A stretch of DNA of 64,000 nucleotides, from the NCBI RefSeq assembly GCF_900102515.1, contig NZ_FMVS01000010.1, positions 93,080 through 157,079 on the forward strand, written 5' to 3'. A program made the translations under genes and the position numbers. Source of the stretch: Butyrivibrio sp. INlla14. Lineage in GTDB: Bacteria > Bacillota > Clostridia > Lachnospirales > Lachnospiraceae. Of this stretch, positions 18,571 through 26,483 are shown in pieces; positions within the stretch are counted from its first letter, which is position 1; each line of letters begins with the position of its first letter. The notes below the pieces were generated by a model, which saw nothing but the letters and a program-made list of their open reading frames with translations, was not told the origin of the DNA and made no database searches.

Positions 18571-19587
18571 ATGGCTATTCTTGTAACAGGTGGAGCAGGA
18601 TATATTGGATCACATACAGTAGTAGAGCTTCAGAATGCAGGCTATGATGTGGTCGTTATGGATAACCTTGCTAATGCTAGTGAGAAGGTTATCGGAAGAG
18701 TTGAGGCCCTCACAGGCAAAAAGGTACCTTTCTACAAGGTAGATATAAGAGATAGAGAAGGTCTTGAGAAGATCTTTACTAGTGAGAAGATTGACAGCGT
18801 AATCCATTTTGCGGGACTTAAGGCTGTAGGCGAGTCAGTACAGAAGCCTTGGGAATACTATGAAAACAACATTGCTGGAACTCTTACTTTGGTTGATGTA
18901 ATGAGACAGCACGGCTGCAAGAACATTATTTTCTCATCTTCTGCAACTGTATACGGCAATCCTGCATTTATTCCGATCACAGAGGAGTGCCCTAAGGGAA
19001 CATGTACAAATCCTTATGGTTGGACCAAGTCAATGCTGGAGCAGGTTCTCACAGATATCCAGAAGGCTGACCCAGAATGGAATGTAGTTCTTCTTAGATA
19101 CTTTAATCCTATCGGAGCACATAAGAGTGGAACAATTGGTGAGAATCCAAATGGAATTCCTAATAACCTTATGCCTTACATTACACAGGTTGCAGTTGGC
19201 AAGCTTCCACAGCTCAATGTATTTGGTAATGATTATGATACACACGATGGTACAGGAGTAAGAGATTACATCCATGTAGTAGATCTTGCACTTGGCCATG
19301 TTAAGGCTCTTAAGAAGCTTGAGCCAGGCAGTGGACTTAATATCTACAACCTTGGAACAGGTGTTGGATATAGCGTACTTGATATTGTCAAGAATTTCGA
19401 GGAAGCTACAGGCGTCAAGATTCCTTATGTGATCAAGGAAAGAAGACCTGGAGATATCGCAACATGCTACTCTAATGCAGATAAGGCAGAGAGAGAACTT
19501 GGCTGGAAGGCAGAGAATGGAATCAAGGAAATGTGCGCTGATTCCTGGAGATGGCAGAGCCAGAATCCTAACGGATATGAAGAGTAA
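18571..19587 (+). CDS. galE: UDP-glucose 4-epimerase
   Basis: Short-chain dehydrogenase fold enzyme converting UDP-galactose and UDP-glucose through bound NAD. The glycine-rich NAD loop is [10 protein letters not shown] at the N terminus, the Ser-Ser-Ala loop is FSSSATVYG near residue 125, and the catalytic Tyr and Lys are in NPYGWTKSM near 150. The length of 338 residues is normal. The ATG was chosen because GAAAAGAGG sits just upstream; the TTG two codons earlier has no suitable site. With the pyrophosphorylase upstream and galM at 60.7 kb it completes part of the Leloir route. Confidence 0.95.
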   Translation: MAILVTGGAGYIGSHTVVELQNAGYDVVVMDNLANASEKVIGRVEALTGKKVPFYKVDIRDREGLEKIFTSEKIDSVIHFAGLKAVGESVQKPWEYYENNIAGTLTLVDVMRQHGCKNIIFSSSATVYGNPAFIPITEECPKGTCTNPYGWTKSMLEQVLTDIQKADPEWNVVLLRYFNPIGAHKSGTIGENPNGIPNNLMPYITQVAVGKLPQLNVFGNDYDTHDGTGVRDYIHVVDLALGHVKALKKLEPGSGLNIYNLGTGVGYSVLDIVKNFEEATGVKIPYVIKERRPGDIATCYSNADKAERELGWKAENGIKEMCADSWRWQSQNPNGYEE

Positions 19588-19618
19588 TATAGTATAAACC
19601 ATTATTATGGGAATAGGA

Positions 19619-19660
19619 TTAGCTATCCTTGACAAAATGTCGGGGATAGCTAATTATTGT
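19619..19660 (+). terminator. Terminator-like hairpin after galE
   Basis: TTAGCTATCC (19619-19628) and GGATAGCTAA (19644-19653) form a perfect 10-base stem, followed by TTATTGTTAT, an interrupted T tract. Confidence 0.65.
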
Positions 19661-19737
19661 TATGGCGTATGACTTATTGTTATTTATTTAGCGTGGGGGA
19701 TTTGGGGAAATCTGAAATAAGATAATAGAGGTGAAAT

Positions 19738-20541
19738 ATGTACCAGATTGAATGTGATACCCACACACACACTTTATATTCAAGACATGCTTATTCAACT
19801 ATAGAAGAAAATATCAGGGCAGCCAAAGAGAAAGGAATCAAGCTCCTTGCCAGCACTGATCATTTTAGCGATATGTTGTTTGGCGATTATGAGAATGTTA
19901 AAAATTATCAGTATCTCTTTTGCTCAAATAATTGGCCAAGAGTTTGGAATGATGTTACTCTTCTTCGAGGTGTCGAGGCAGATATTGTAGATATGGATGG
20001 GAATCTTTTTGGACATGACATTATTATCAGCAAGTCTGTAACTGGTGATGTTTATGATCCTGAGAAGAGACTGCTTGATATGGTATGTGAGAGAATTGAT
20101 TTTGTCATAGCTTCAGTGCATGCCAAGAGACATACAATTGGAAAGAGTATTTCAGAGAATACTGATATGTATATAAAGGCTATGGAGAATCCCAAGGTTT
20201 TCTTTATTGGACACATAGGAAGAGCCGGAGTGCCTTTTGATATGGATGAAGTCCTTAGAGTTGCCAAGGAACTTAAAAAGCCAATAGAGATAAATGAGCA
20301 TAGCTTTTTCTGGGAGGGACATCATCAGTCGGTTTGCAGAGATGTTGCCATAAGGTGTGCTGAGCTTGGAGTGTCCGTCTGTGTTAATACGGATGCTCAT
20401 ATGTCTCCGGAAATTGGAGAAACTATGCGAGTTCAGAAAATGTTTGAGGAAATAGGTTTTCCACAGGAACTTATTATAAATAGAACCAAAGAGAGCTTTT
20501 TAAAGGGGCTGTCTGATTGCGGTATAGAGATTACATTATAA
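19738..20541 (+). CDS. PHP-domain phosphoesterase (YcdX/HisJ-like)
   Basis: Polymerase and histidinol phosphatase (PHP) family metal-dependent phosphoesterase. The metal-binding start CDTHTHTLYSRHAYS, then STDHFSD near residue 40, the Glu in LRGVEADIVD near 80, FVIASVHAK near 120, and the late NTDAH motif near 220 match the metal ligands of the family. At 267 residues it resembles the YcdX subgroup. It could act as histidinol phosphatase or on another small phosphate ester. No histidine biosynthesis genes are nearby. The next gene starts 24 bases downstream, so they are probably cotranscribed. Confidence 0.8.
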   Translation: MYQIECDTHTHTLYSRHAYSTIEENIRAAKEKGIKLLASTDHFSDMLFGDYENVKNYQYLFCSNNWPRVWNDVTLLRGVEADIVDMDGNLFGHDIIISKSVTGDVYDPEKRLLDMVCERIDFVIASVHAKRHTIGKSISENTDMYIKAMENPKVFFIGHIGRAGVPFDMDEVLRVAKELKKPIEINEHSFFWEGHHQSVCRDVAIRCAELGVSVCVNTDAHMSPEIGETMRVQKMFEEIGFPQELIINRTKESFLKGLSDCGIEITL

Positions 20542-20565
20542 AGAGAAGTATTTAAGGGGATCAGA

Positions 20566-20835
20566 ATGTTTAGACTTTGGGTTAAGCTGATAGATGATAA
20601 TCATCTAATAAAGGATACAGTCATTTGTGATGATACTACGGATACCAGGACTCACAAGGTGATGAACGCTATAGAAAAAGCATGCTATGAGCTTGATCTG
20701 TCCAAACCTATATGGCTAGATACAACAGTCAGGGACTTCCAAAGGCACTCAAAATGCCGCTTTACAAGGGATGCCTTTATAGAGCAGGTTCCCTTTGATT
20801 ATATGGAAATACAGGTGATTGAAGAGGAATACTGA
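20566..20835 (+). CDS. Small conserved-looking protein of unknown function
   Basis: A soluble 89-residue protein with a beta-rich start (MFRLWVKLIDDNHLIKD) and a central helix (NAIEKACYELDLSKPIWL). I recognise no domain. Codon use matches the neighbours, AAGGGGA precedes the ATG at good spacing, and the gene follows the PHP phosphatase by 24 bases, all of which argue that it is real. The sequence pattern resembles small hypothetical proteins common in Lachnospiraceae, but I cannot name a family. Confidence 0.65.
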   Translation: MFRLWVKLIDDNHLIKDTVICDDTTDTRTHKVMNAIEKACYELDLSKPIWLDTTVRDFQRHSKCRFTRDAFIEQVPFDYMEIQVIEEEY

Positions 20836-20953
20836 TACATAACCGGCTAATTATAAAAAGATATTATATTTTTATAATAATTAAAACACAATTCCGTCAC
20901 AGAATCTCTTTATACTAGAGCCATAATCCAAATAAAGGAAGAAGGTAGTTATC

Positions 20954-22669
20954 ATGTATGAAGATGACAAAATGGAACAGGGTGGTGTAAATAGTAATTC
21001 CAATTTGAATTCAACAGATAATGCGAATTCAGCAAATGAGCATAGTTCTTATGGAAGTGAACAGGCAAAGAGCAACAATACCTATTCTTATAATCCTTAT
21101 TCCTATGCTAGCGGACAGCAGAATCCAAGTCCTTTCAGTGGTTATGGGAATAGCAGTTATAGTGGCGGTTATAACAATGCAGGAGCTGGTACAGGCAGTA
21201 ACAACAGTGGTGTGAACAACTACGGTGGTTACAATGCTGGCAATAACAACTATGCATACAATAACCAGTCTAGTGCCCACAGCTATGGTACATATCAGTA
21301 TGGTACAAATACCTCTGAGATTCCAACACAGGCTCCTAAAAAGAAAAACACCGGAGCAATTGTAGTTGCAGCTATTGCGATATTTGCACTTTTGGTTGGC
21401 GGAATCGGTGCCTCATATTTTGCTATTGCAAATAAGTCTGCAAAGACAGAGATAGAAATGACTCAGGAAACAACACAGGCTGAGTCAGAGCAGGTAGCTG
21501 AAGCGCAGACACAGGATAGCGTCAAGACTACAACAGTTTCAGCTCAGACCAGTACAGTTGTTACTGATGTAACTGCGGTTGTATCTGAGGTTATGCCTGC
21601 TATGGTTATTATCCACAACAACTATACAGCATCAGCTAGTTATTTTGGATATGTACAGGAGCAGGAAGCTACTGCATCTGGTAGTGGAATCATTGTAGGA
21701 CAGAATGACACAGAACTTTTGATAGCAACCAATTATCACGTAATTGAGGGCGCTGATACATTGGAAGTTATCTTTTCAGATGATGCTACAGTTGAGGCTG
21801 TAGTAAAGGGAACTAATTCCGACATGGATCTGGCTGTTATCGCTGTTATGCTGGATGATCTTTCAGATGAAACAAAGAGTACGATCAAGGTTGCAACTCT
21901 TGGTGACAGTGATCAGTTGGTTCTTGGAGAACCTGCCATAGCAATTGGTAATGCTCTTGGATATGGCCAGTCAGTTACAACAGGCGTTATTTCAGCTCTT
22001 AACAGACAGGTAGAGCTTGATGATGGCAGCACTAGGGAATTTATTCAGACAGATGCAGCTATCAATCCTGGTAACTCAGGTGGAGCACTTCTTAATGTTC
22101 AGGGCGAGGTAATTGGTATCAATTCAAATAAGATTGGTGGAGACACTGTAGAAGGTATGGGATATGCTATTCCAATTTCTGCTGCTAAGCCAATCATTGA
22201 ACAGCTTATGAATGAAGAAACCAAGATTAAACTCTCAGATGAGGAGAGAGGATACATTGGAATTTCAGGAGTAAGTGTTACTTCAGATGTTTCATCTATC
22301 TATGGACTGCCACTTGGCGTTTATGTAGCAGATGTTACATCAGGTGGCGGAGCTGAGGCCGCAGGAATCCAGAAGGGCGATGTTATTGTCTCTTTTGATG
22401 GAACTGAGATTGCTTCTATGGATGATCTTCAGACTAGACTTCAGTATTACGCTATTGGAACAACTGTAAAAGTTACAGTAATGAGACAGAATGGTTCAGA
22501 GTATACAGATTATACTTATGATGTTACACTAGGAGGTGCAACAAACACTAGTGGAAATGGTGGAAGCGGTTCTGCAGATGGAACAGGCCAGGGTCAGTAT
22601 GATGGCCATCAGGTTCCAGCCAAGCCAGAGGACAAGAACAACAATGGCCAGAGCGAAGGCGGACACTAA
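20954..22669 (+). CDS. htrA: HtrA/DegP-like membrane-anchored serine protease
   Basis: Architecture: Asn/Ser/Tyr/Gly-rich cytoplasmic region (about 1-125), one transmembrane helix (AIVVAAIAIFALLVGGIG, about 133-155), Thr/Gln-rich linker, trypsin-like protease (about 205-410) and one PDZ domain (about 430-525), with a Gly/Asn-rich tail. The catalytic triad is visible as His in NYHVIEG, Asp in DMDLAVI and Ser in NPGNSGGAL. It degrades or refolds damaged exported proteins on the outer face of the membrane. The long low-complexity N terminus is unusual compared with the short one of B. subtilis HtrA. A strong terminator follows. Confidence 0.92.
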   Translation: MYEDDKMEQGGVNSNSNLNSTDNANSANEHSSYGSEQAKSNNTYSYNPYSYASGQQNPSPFSGYGNSSYSGGYNNAGAGTGSNNSGVNNYGGYNAGNNNYAYNNQSSAHSYGTYQYGTNTSEIPTQAPKKKNTGAIVVAAIAIFALLVGGIGASYFAIANKSAKTEIEMTQETTQAESEQVAEAQTQDSVKTTTVSAQTSTVVTDVTAVVSEVMPAMVIIHNNYTASASYFGYVQEQEATASGSGIIVGQNDTELLIATNYHVIEGADTLEVIFSDDATVEAVVKGTNSDMDLAVIAVMLDDLSDETKSTIKVATLGDSDQLVLGEPAIAIGNALGYGQSVTTGVISALNRQVELDDGSTREFIQTDAAINPGNSGGALLNVQGEVIGINSNKIGGDTVEGMGYAIPISAAKPIIEQLMNEETKIKLSDEERGYIGISGVSVTSDVSSIYGLPLGVYVADVTSGGGAEAAGIQKGDVIVSFDGTEIASMDDLQTRLQYYAIGTTVKVTVMRQNGSEYTDYTYDVTLGGATNTSGNGGSGSADGTGQGQYDGHQVPAKPEDKNNNGQSEGGH

Positions 22670-22696
22670 TTAGTTAAATCTTAGAACTTAATGGTT

Positions 22697-22732
22697 GCTA
22701 TGGATGACGAGGAGCCATCCATAGCACTTTTT
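22697..22732 (+). terminator. Intrinsic terminator of htrA
   Basis: GCTATGGATG (22697-22706) pairs perfectly with CATCCATAGC (22716-22725), followed by ACTTTTT. The T tract is also the first arm of the next, longer hairpin. Confidence 0.85.
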
Positions 22733-22767
22733 ATTGAATAGGAAATTGCTTTCCTATTCAATAAAAA
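22728..22767. repeat. 18-bp perfect inverted repeat with 4-base loop
   Basis: TTTTTATTGAATAGGAAA and its exact complement flank the loop TTGC. The arms are A/T-rich at the outside, so it could act as a terminator on either strand. Confidence 0.85.
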
Positions 22768-22788
22768 ACGCTCCGCTGTGGATGCACA

Positions 22789-22903
22789 CTCGCGCGATAG
22801 GTAAATGTTGCATAAATGCAACCGCGCTCGGCGCGAGAATGTCGCAAGCGACATTCTTTCTTGTATCACAGAAAGTTGCGCGAGCATGTTGCAAGCAACA
22901 TGC
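22789..22903. repeat. Cluster of perfect palindromes upstream of clpX
   Basis: Three hairpins centred on AA: GTTGCAT-AA-ATGCAAC (22807-22822), GAATGTCGC-AA-GCGACATTC (22837-22856) and GCATGTTGC-AA-GCAACATGC (22884-22903). The first is enclosed by CTCGCGC / GCGCGAG (22789-22795 and 22831-22837). They fill most of the gap before clpX and look like REP-type or mobile palindromic elements. They would also make a highly folded leader if transcribed. Confidence 0.75.
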
Positions 22904-22933
22904 ATTCTTATCATATCAATATGAGGAAAATTT

Positions 22934-24520
22934 ATGAGAAACGATGATTTTGATTTCAGAGAAGTTACAGACGACGAGAAAGTAGACATTCAGGATACAC
23001 CTGTTGATGTTGTGGATAACACAACTGGTGATACTGTCTCTGATGATGCCAGGAAAAATGAAGCAGGTGATAACAAGCCATCAGATAATGACAACAAGCC
23101 AGAGTATGAGGATGTCTGCTTTGTCTGCAGACGCCCTGAGAGTAAGGCTGGCAAGATGTTCCATCTTCCCAATAATATCTGTGTCTGCGATGATTGCATG
23201 CACAAGACTATGGATGCTGTGAGCCAGTTCGACTATCAGAATATGCTTAACAATCCTAATCTCATGAATGAGCTCAACAAGAACTCTGGAATGCCTAACA
23301 TGGGCTTCTTCAACATGGGAGATTTCCAGAATAATGGTTTTAATATGGGTGGTGGAATTCCAAATTCCCAGAAGATAAAGAAAAAGAGTGAGGCTTCTTC
23401 CAAGCCGGCTATTGATATAAAGAATATTCCAGCGCCACACAAGATCAAGGCTAAGCTTGATGAGTATGTAATTGGTCAGGATCAGGCTAAAAAAGTAATG
23501 TCTGTTGCGGTTTACAATCACTACAAGCGAGTAGCAACAGATACTATGGATGAAATTGAAATAGAGAAGTCCAATATTCTGCTTCTGGGACCAACAGGAA
23601 GTGGTAAGACATATCTTGTTAAGACCCTTGCAAAGCTTCTTGATGTCCCTCTTGCTATTGCTGATGCCACATCCCTTACTGAGGCAGGATATATTGGTGA
23701 TGACATCGAGAGCGTAGTTAGTAAGCTCCTTGCAGCAGCCGGTAATGATGTTGAGAAAACTGAACATGGAATTATCTTTATCGATGAGATAGACAAGATT
23801 GCCAAAAAGAAAAACACAACATCAAGGGATGTAAGTGGAGAATCTGTTCAGCAGGGAATGTTAAAGCTTCTTGAGGGCTCTAACGTTGAGGTCCCAGTTG
23901 GCGCAGGTAGCAAGAATGCAATGGTGCCACTTGCAACAGTTAATACCAGAAATATTCTCTTTATCTGTGGAGGTGCATTCCCGGATCTTGAAGAGATAAT
24001 AACTCAGAGACTTAATAAGCAGACTTCAATTGGATTTGATGCAGATCTCAAGGATAAGTATGAGGACGATCCAAACCTTCTTTCAAAGGTTACAGTAGAG
24101 GATCTAAAGAAGTTTGGTATGATCCCAGAATTCCTTGGTCGTCTTCCAATTATATGTTCACTTCAGGCTCTTACTAAGGATATGCTTGTAAAGATCCTGA
24201 AAGAGCCCAAGAATGCTATTCTCAAGCAGTATCAGAAACTCCTGGCTCTTGACGAAGTTGACCTTGAATTTGATGATAGTGCTCTCGAAGCCATAGCAGA
24301 GAAGGCCATGGAAAAAGATACTGGAGCACGAGCTCTTCGCGCCATCATCGAGGAATTTATGCTCGACATCATGTACGAGATACCCAAGGACGAGAACATT
24401 GGCCGTGTCACAATAACCCGCGACTACATCGAAGGAAAGTCATCACCTCTCATCGAGATCCGTGGCGACCTTGTACCCAAGATCCCTCAGTTCAACGTAG
24501 AGCAGGCCACCAACACCTAA
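22934..24520 (+). CDS. clpX: ClpX, ATPase subunit of ClpXP protease
   Basis: AAA+ unfoldase that recognises substrates and feeds ClpP. The N-terminal four-Cys zinc finger (VCFVCRR through CVCDDC) lies at about residues 61-90, Walker A GPTGSGKT near 220, Walker B IIFIDEID near 280, and sensor/arginine-finger regions and the C-terminal domain (KDTGARALRAI) follow. At 528 residues it is about 100 longer than the usual form. The excess is an acidic Asp/Asn-rich extension of about 55 residues before the zinc finger and a Met/Asn-rich linker after it. No clpP or tig is next to it, unlike many bacteria. AGGA lies 6 bases before the ATG. Codon use turns distinctly C- and G-rich over the last 250 bases, toward the palindromic region. 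Confidence 0.95.
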   Translation: MRNDDFDFREVTDDEKVDIQDTPVDVVDNTTGDTVSDDARKNEAGDNKPSDNDNKPEYEDVCFVCRRPESKAGKMFHLPNNICVCDDCMHKTMDAVSQFDYQNMLNNPNLMNELNKNSGMPNMGFFNMGDFQNNGFNMGGGIPNSQKIKKKSEASSKPAIDIKNIPAPHKIKAKLDEYVIGQDQAKKVMSVAVYNHYKRVATDTMDEIEIEKSNILLLGPTGSGKTYLVKTLAKLLDVPLAIADATSLTEAGYIGDDIESVVSKLLAAAGNDVEKTEHGIIFIDEIDKIAKKKNTTSRDVSGESVQQGMLKLLEGSNVEVPVGAGSKNAMVPLATVNTRNILFICGGAFPDLEEIITQRLNKQTSIGFDADLKDKYEDDPNLLSKVTVEDLKKFGMIPEFLGRLPIICSLQALTKDMLVKILKEPKNAILKQYQKLLALDEVDLEFDDSALEAIAEKAMEKDTGARALRAIIEEFMLDIMYEIPKDENIGRVTITRDYIEGKSSPLIEIRGDLVPKIPQFNVEQATNT

Positions 24521-25378
24521 CCCGCCAGCGCCCAGGCATGCCCACACAGCGGCTTCGGCCAAAACTTGCTGCTGCCAGCCGCACCCGCATCCCGGGCCAG
24601 CACCGCAGTCCAGTGCACAGAAAACTACCGCGAGCGACTTTGTGAGAGATATTTTTTCGCCTTTGTGAGTGGAGGGTTAGTTCATGAGCTTCAAAATTTC
24701 TGCCTGGGGTTCCTGTCCATGGCTCAACATGTTTGAGTGTCCGACGGCCCTATTATCTGCGCAGTATTTTTGCCTGCTCGTCACTGGCAAATGAAACATT
24801 TCTCAAATGTTCGCGCACACTTTCTTTTAATACGCCCTCGGAAGGCCAAAACTTGCAGGGCGGACAAAGTTCTACATAATTGAAAATGCCATACAGGTGC
24901 GTAGCACCTTAATAACAAAAAGAGATCAGTCTCACAAGCTAGCTTGGAGAGCTGATCTCTTTATTGTTATATACGCTCGCTGTGCGAGCTATGGCATTTT
25001 CATAGTCTAGTATATCTAACCTCCGCCCTGCTTCAGACAAGTCCTCCGAGGGCGCGGCTCCAGAAATCTGCATTTACTGCAGATTTCGTGAGAAAATGAT
25101 TCAGGAGTGAGGGGCGATCTTTGCGAAGCAAATTGGAATATCGCCCCGAATGTAAATGAGCAGCGAGGCTGCGAATTGACAATTTGCCATCTAAGACTCG
25201 CCGGGCGAAAACACCTGCTCGAAAGCGGGCCTAGGATACGAGTTTTGAGCCATGGAACCCCAGGCAGAAATTTTGATGCCATGAACCCCCGACAGGAGTG
25301 GCGAAAAAAAACTCTTACATGAGCGGGAGGTAGTTTTCTGCGCACTGGGCGTTTTAGTATACGCTCCGGGCTGGGCAA
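24521..25378. other. Gene-free stretch between convergent clpX and arcC
   Basis: About 860 bases with no credible gene and higher G+C than the surroundings. It holds the giant imperfect palindrome described separately, plus local hairpins such as AACATTT-N3-AAATGTT (24795-24811), AGGTGC-GTA-GCACCT (near 24895-24909), GAAATCTGC / GCAGATTTC (near 25062-25087) and GGGGCGAT / ATCGCCCC (near 25111-25147). A 13-base direct repeat GGCCAAAACTTGC occurs at 24557-24569 and 24844-24856. Confidence 0.8.
24610..25348. repeat. Giant nested imperfect palindrome
   Basis: Matching arms in nested order: 24610-24629 with 25329-25348 (20 bases, one mismatch); a 23-base perfect match of 24691-24713 with 25254-25276; 24717-24727 with 25245-25255 (11); 24833-24845 with 25043-25054 (12 plus one bulge); 24855-24864 with 25022-25031 (10); 24881-24893 with 24990-25002 (13); 24919-24929 with 24952-24962 (11). 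At the centre is the perfect palindrome CAAGCTAGCTTG (24935-24946). The arms have diverged in between and carry side hairpins, so the whole can fold into one branched structure of about 740 bases. Confidence 0.85.
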
Positions 25379-26314
25379 TCAGTAGATGATGCGGGTGCCG
25401 GCTTTGCCTTTGAGGGCGTCGGAGACGGATACTAGGGAGGTGATGACTACCTCGCCTTCGTGGTTGGCTTCGAGGAATTCGATGGCTGCTTCAATTTTGG
25501 GAAGCATATCGGTTTCGCCAAATTCTCCGGCTTCAATGTATTTTTTGGCTTCGGAAACGGTCATCTGAGGGATTTCTTCCTGAGTTTCCTGGCCGAAATT
25601 TTTGTATACGAATGGTACGGAAGTCAGGATTATGAGCTTGTCGGACTTAAGATCTGCTGCAAGCTTGCCTGCTATTGCGTCTTTCTCAATTACGGCAGAA
25701 GCGCCCTTGAGAACATGACCCTGCTGTATAACTGGAATACCGCCTCCGCCACAGGCAATAACAATCTGACCTGCATCGACTAATGCCCTGATAGCATCGA
25801 TTTCAACTATGTCTATTGGCTTGGGAGCTGCTACAATTTTTCTATAGCCCTTTCCAGGATCTTCTTTTACAAAATTTCCCTTCTTGACCTCATTATCTGC
25901 ATCTTCCTTGGACATGTAACGACCAATGGCCTTGGTAGGTGCATAGAAGGCTTCATCATAGGGATCTACAGTCACCTGAGTCAGGATTGTGCTGACAGCC
26001 TTGGATATTCCGCGTCCTGTCAGTTCTGCCTTCAGAGAATTCTGAATATCATAGCCAACATAGCCCTGGCTCATAGCACTGCATACACACATTGGAGCTG
26101 CTGTGTAATCAATGTACATTCTATGAAGTTCAGTCATGGCTTTATGGATCATACTGACCTGAGGGCCATTACTATGGGTGATTGTAAGCTGGTATCCGGC
26201 TTCTACAAGATCCGCAAGAGCCTTGGCTGCGACCTTGGTCGCTGTAAGCTGCTCTGAGGTTGTTACACCAAGAGCATCGTGTCCTAGAGAAACTACTGCT
26301 TTTATGTTTTCCAT
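25379..26314 (-). CDS. arcC: Carbamate kinase
   Basis: Amino acid kinase fold enzyme that makes ATP from carbamoyl phosphate and ADP (or the reverse). Recognisable family sequences are THSNGPQV near residue 45, QGYVGYDIQNSL near 92, VACGGGGIPV near 195 (here IACGGGGIPV) and EKDAIAGKLAADL near 220. The N-terminal phosphate loop reads SLGHDALG where most carbamate kinases have ALGGNALG. The length of 311 residues is normal. There is no arginine deiminase or ornithine transcarbamylase beside it, so it may serve another carbamoyl-phosphate source such as allantoin or agmatine breakdown. It is monocistronic and convergent with clpX. GGAGAT precedes the ATG. Confidence 0.9.
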   Translation of the reverse strand: MENIKAVVSLGHDALGVTTSEQLTATKVAAKALADLVEAGYQLTITHSNGPQVSMIHKAMTELHRMYIDYTAAPMCVCSAMSQGYVGYDIQNSLKAELTGRGISKAVSTILTQVTVDPYDEAFYAPTKAIGRYMSKEDADNEVKKGNFVKEDPGKGYRKIVAAPKPIDIVEIDAIRALVDAGQIVIACGGGGIPVIQQGHVLKGASAVIEKDAIAGKLAADLKSDKLIILTSVPFVYKNFGQETQEEIPQMTVSEAKKYIEAGEFGETDMLPKIEAAIEFLEANHEGEVVITSLVSVSDALKGKAGTRIIY

Positions 26315-26483
26315 ATTATCTCCATTTCCCTGAGTTTATATTATTAAAATACGCGTAAAGCTCGTATTTCAGTATAGAATTTAGACTTATTGTACAAAAT
26401 TAATTCCCACTTTACAATAATTATAGAAGTGTAGTACTATATTCAACTGTTTGGATTTAATAGTCGAATAGAGGTTAACGATT

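Noticed and set aside
25016..25378. 120-codon open frame on the minus strand in the palindromic region
   Set aside because: It is rich in Arg, Pro, Cys and Ser, has no ribosome site and no domain, and its sequence is explained by the palindrome arms.
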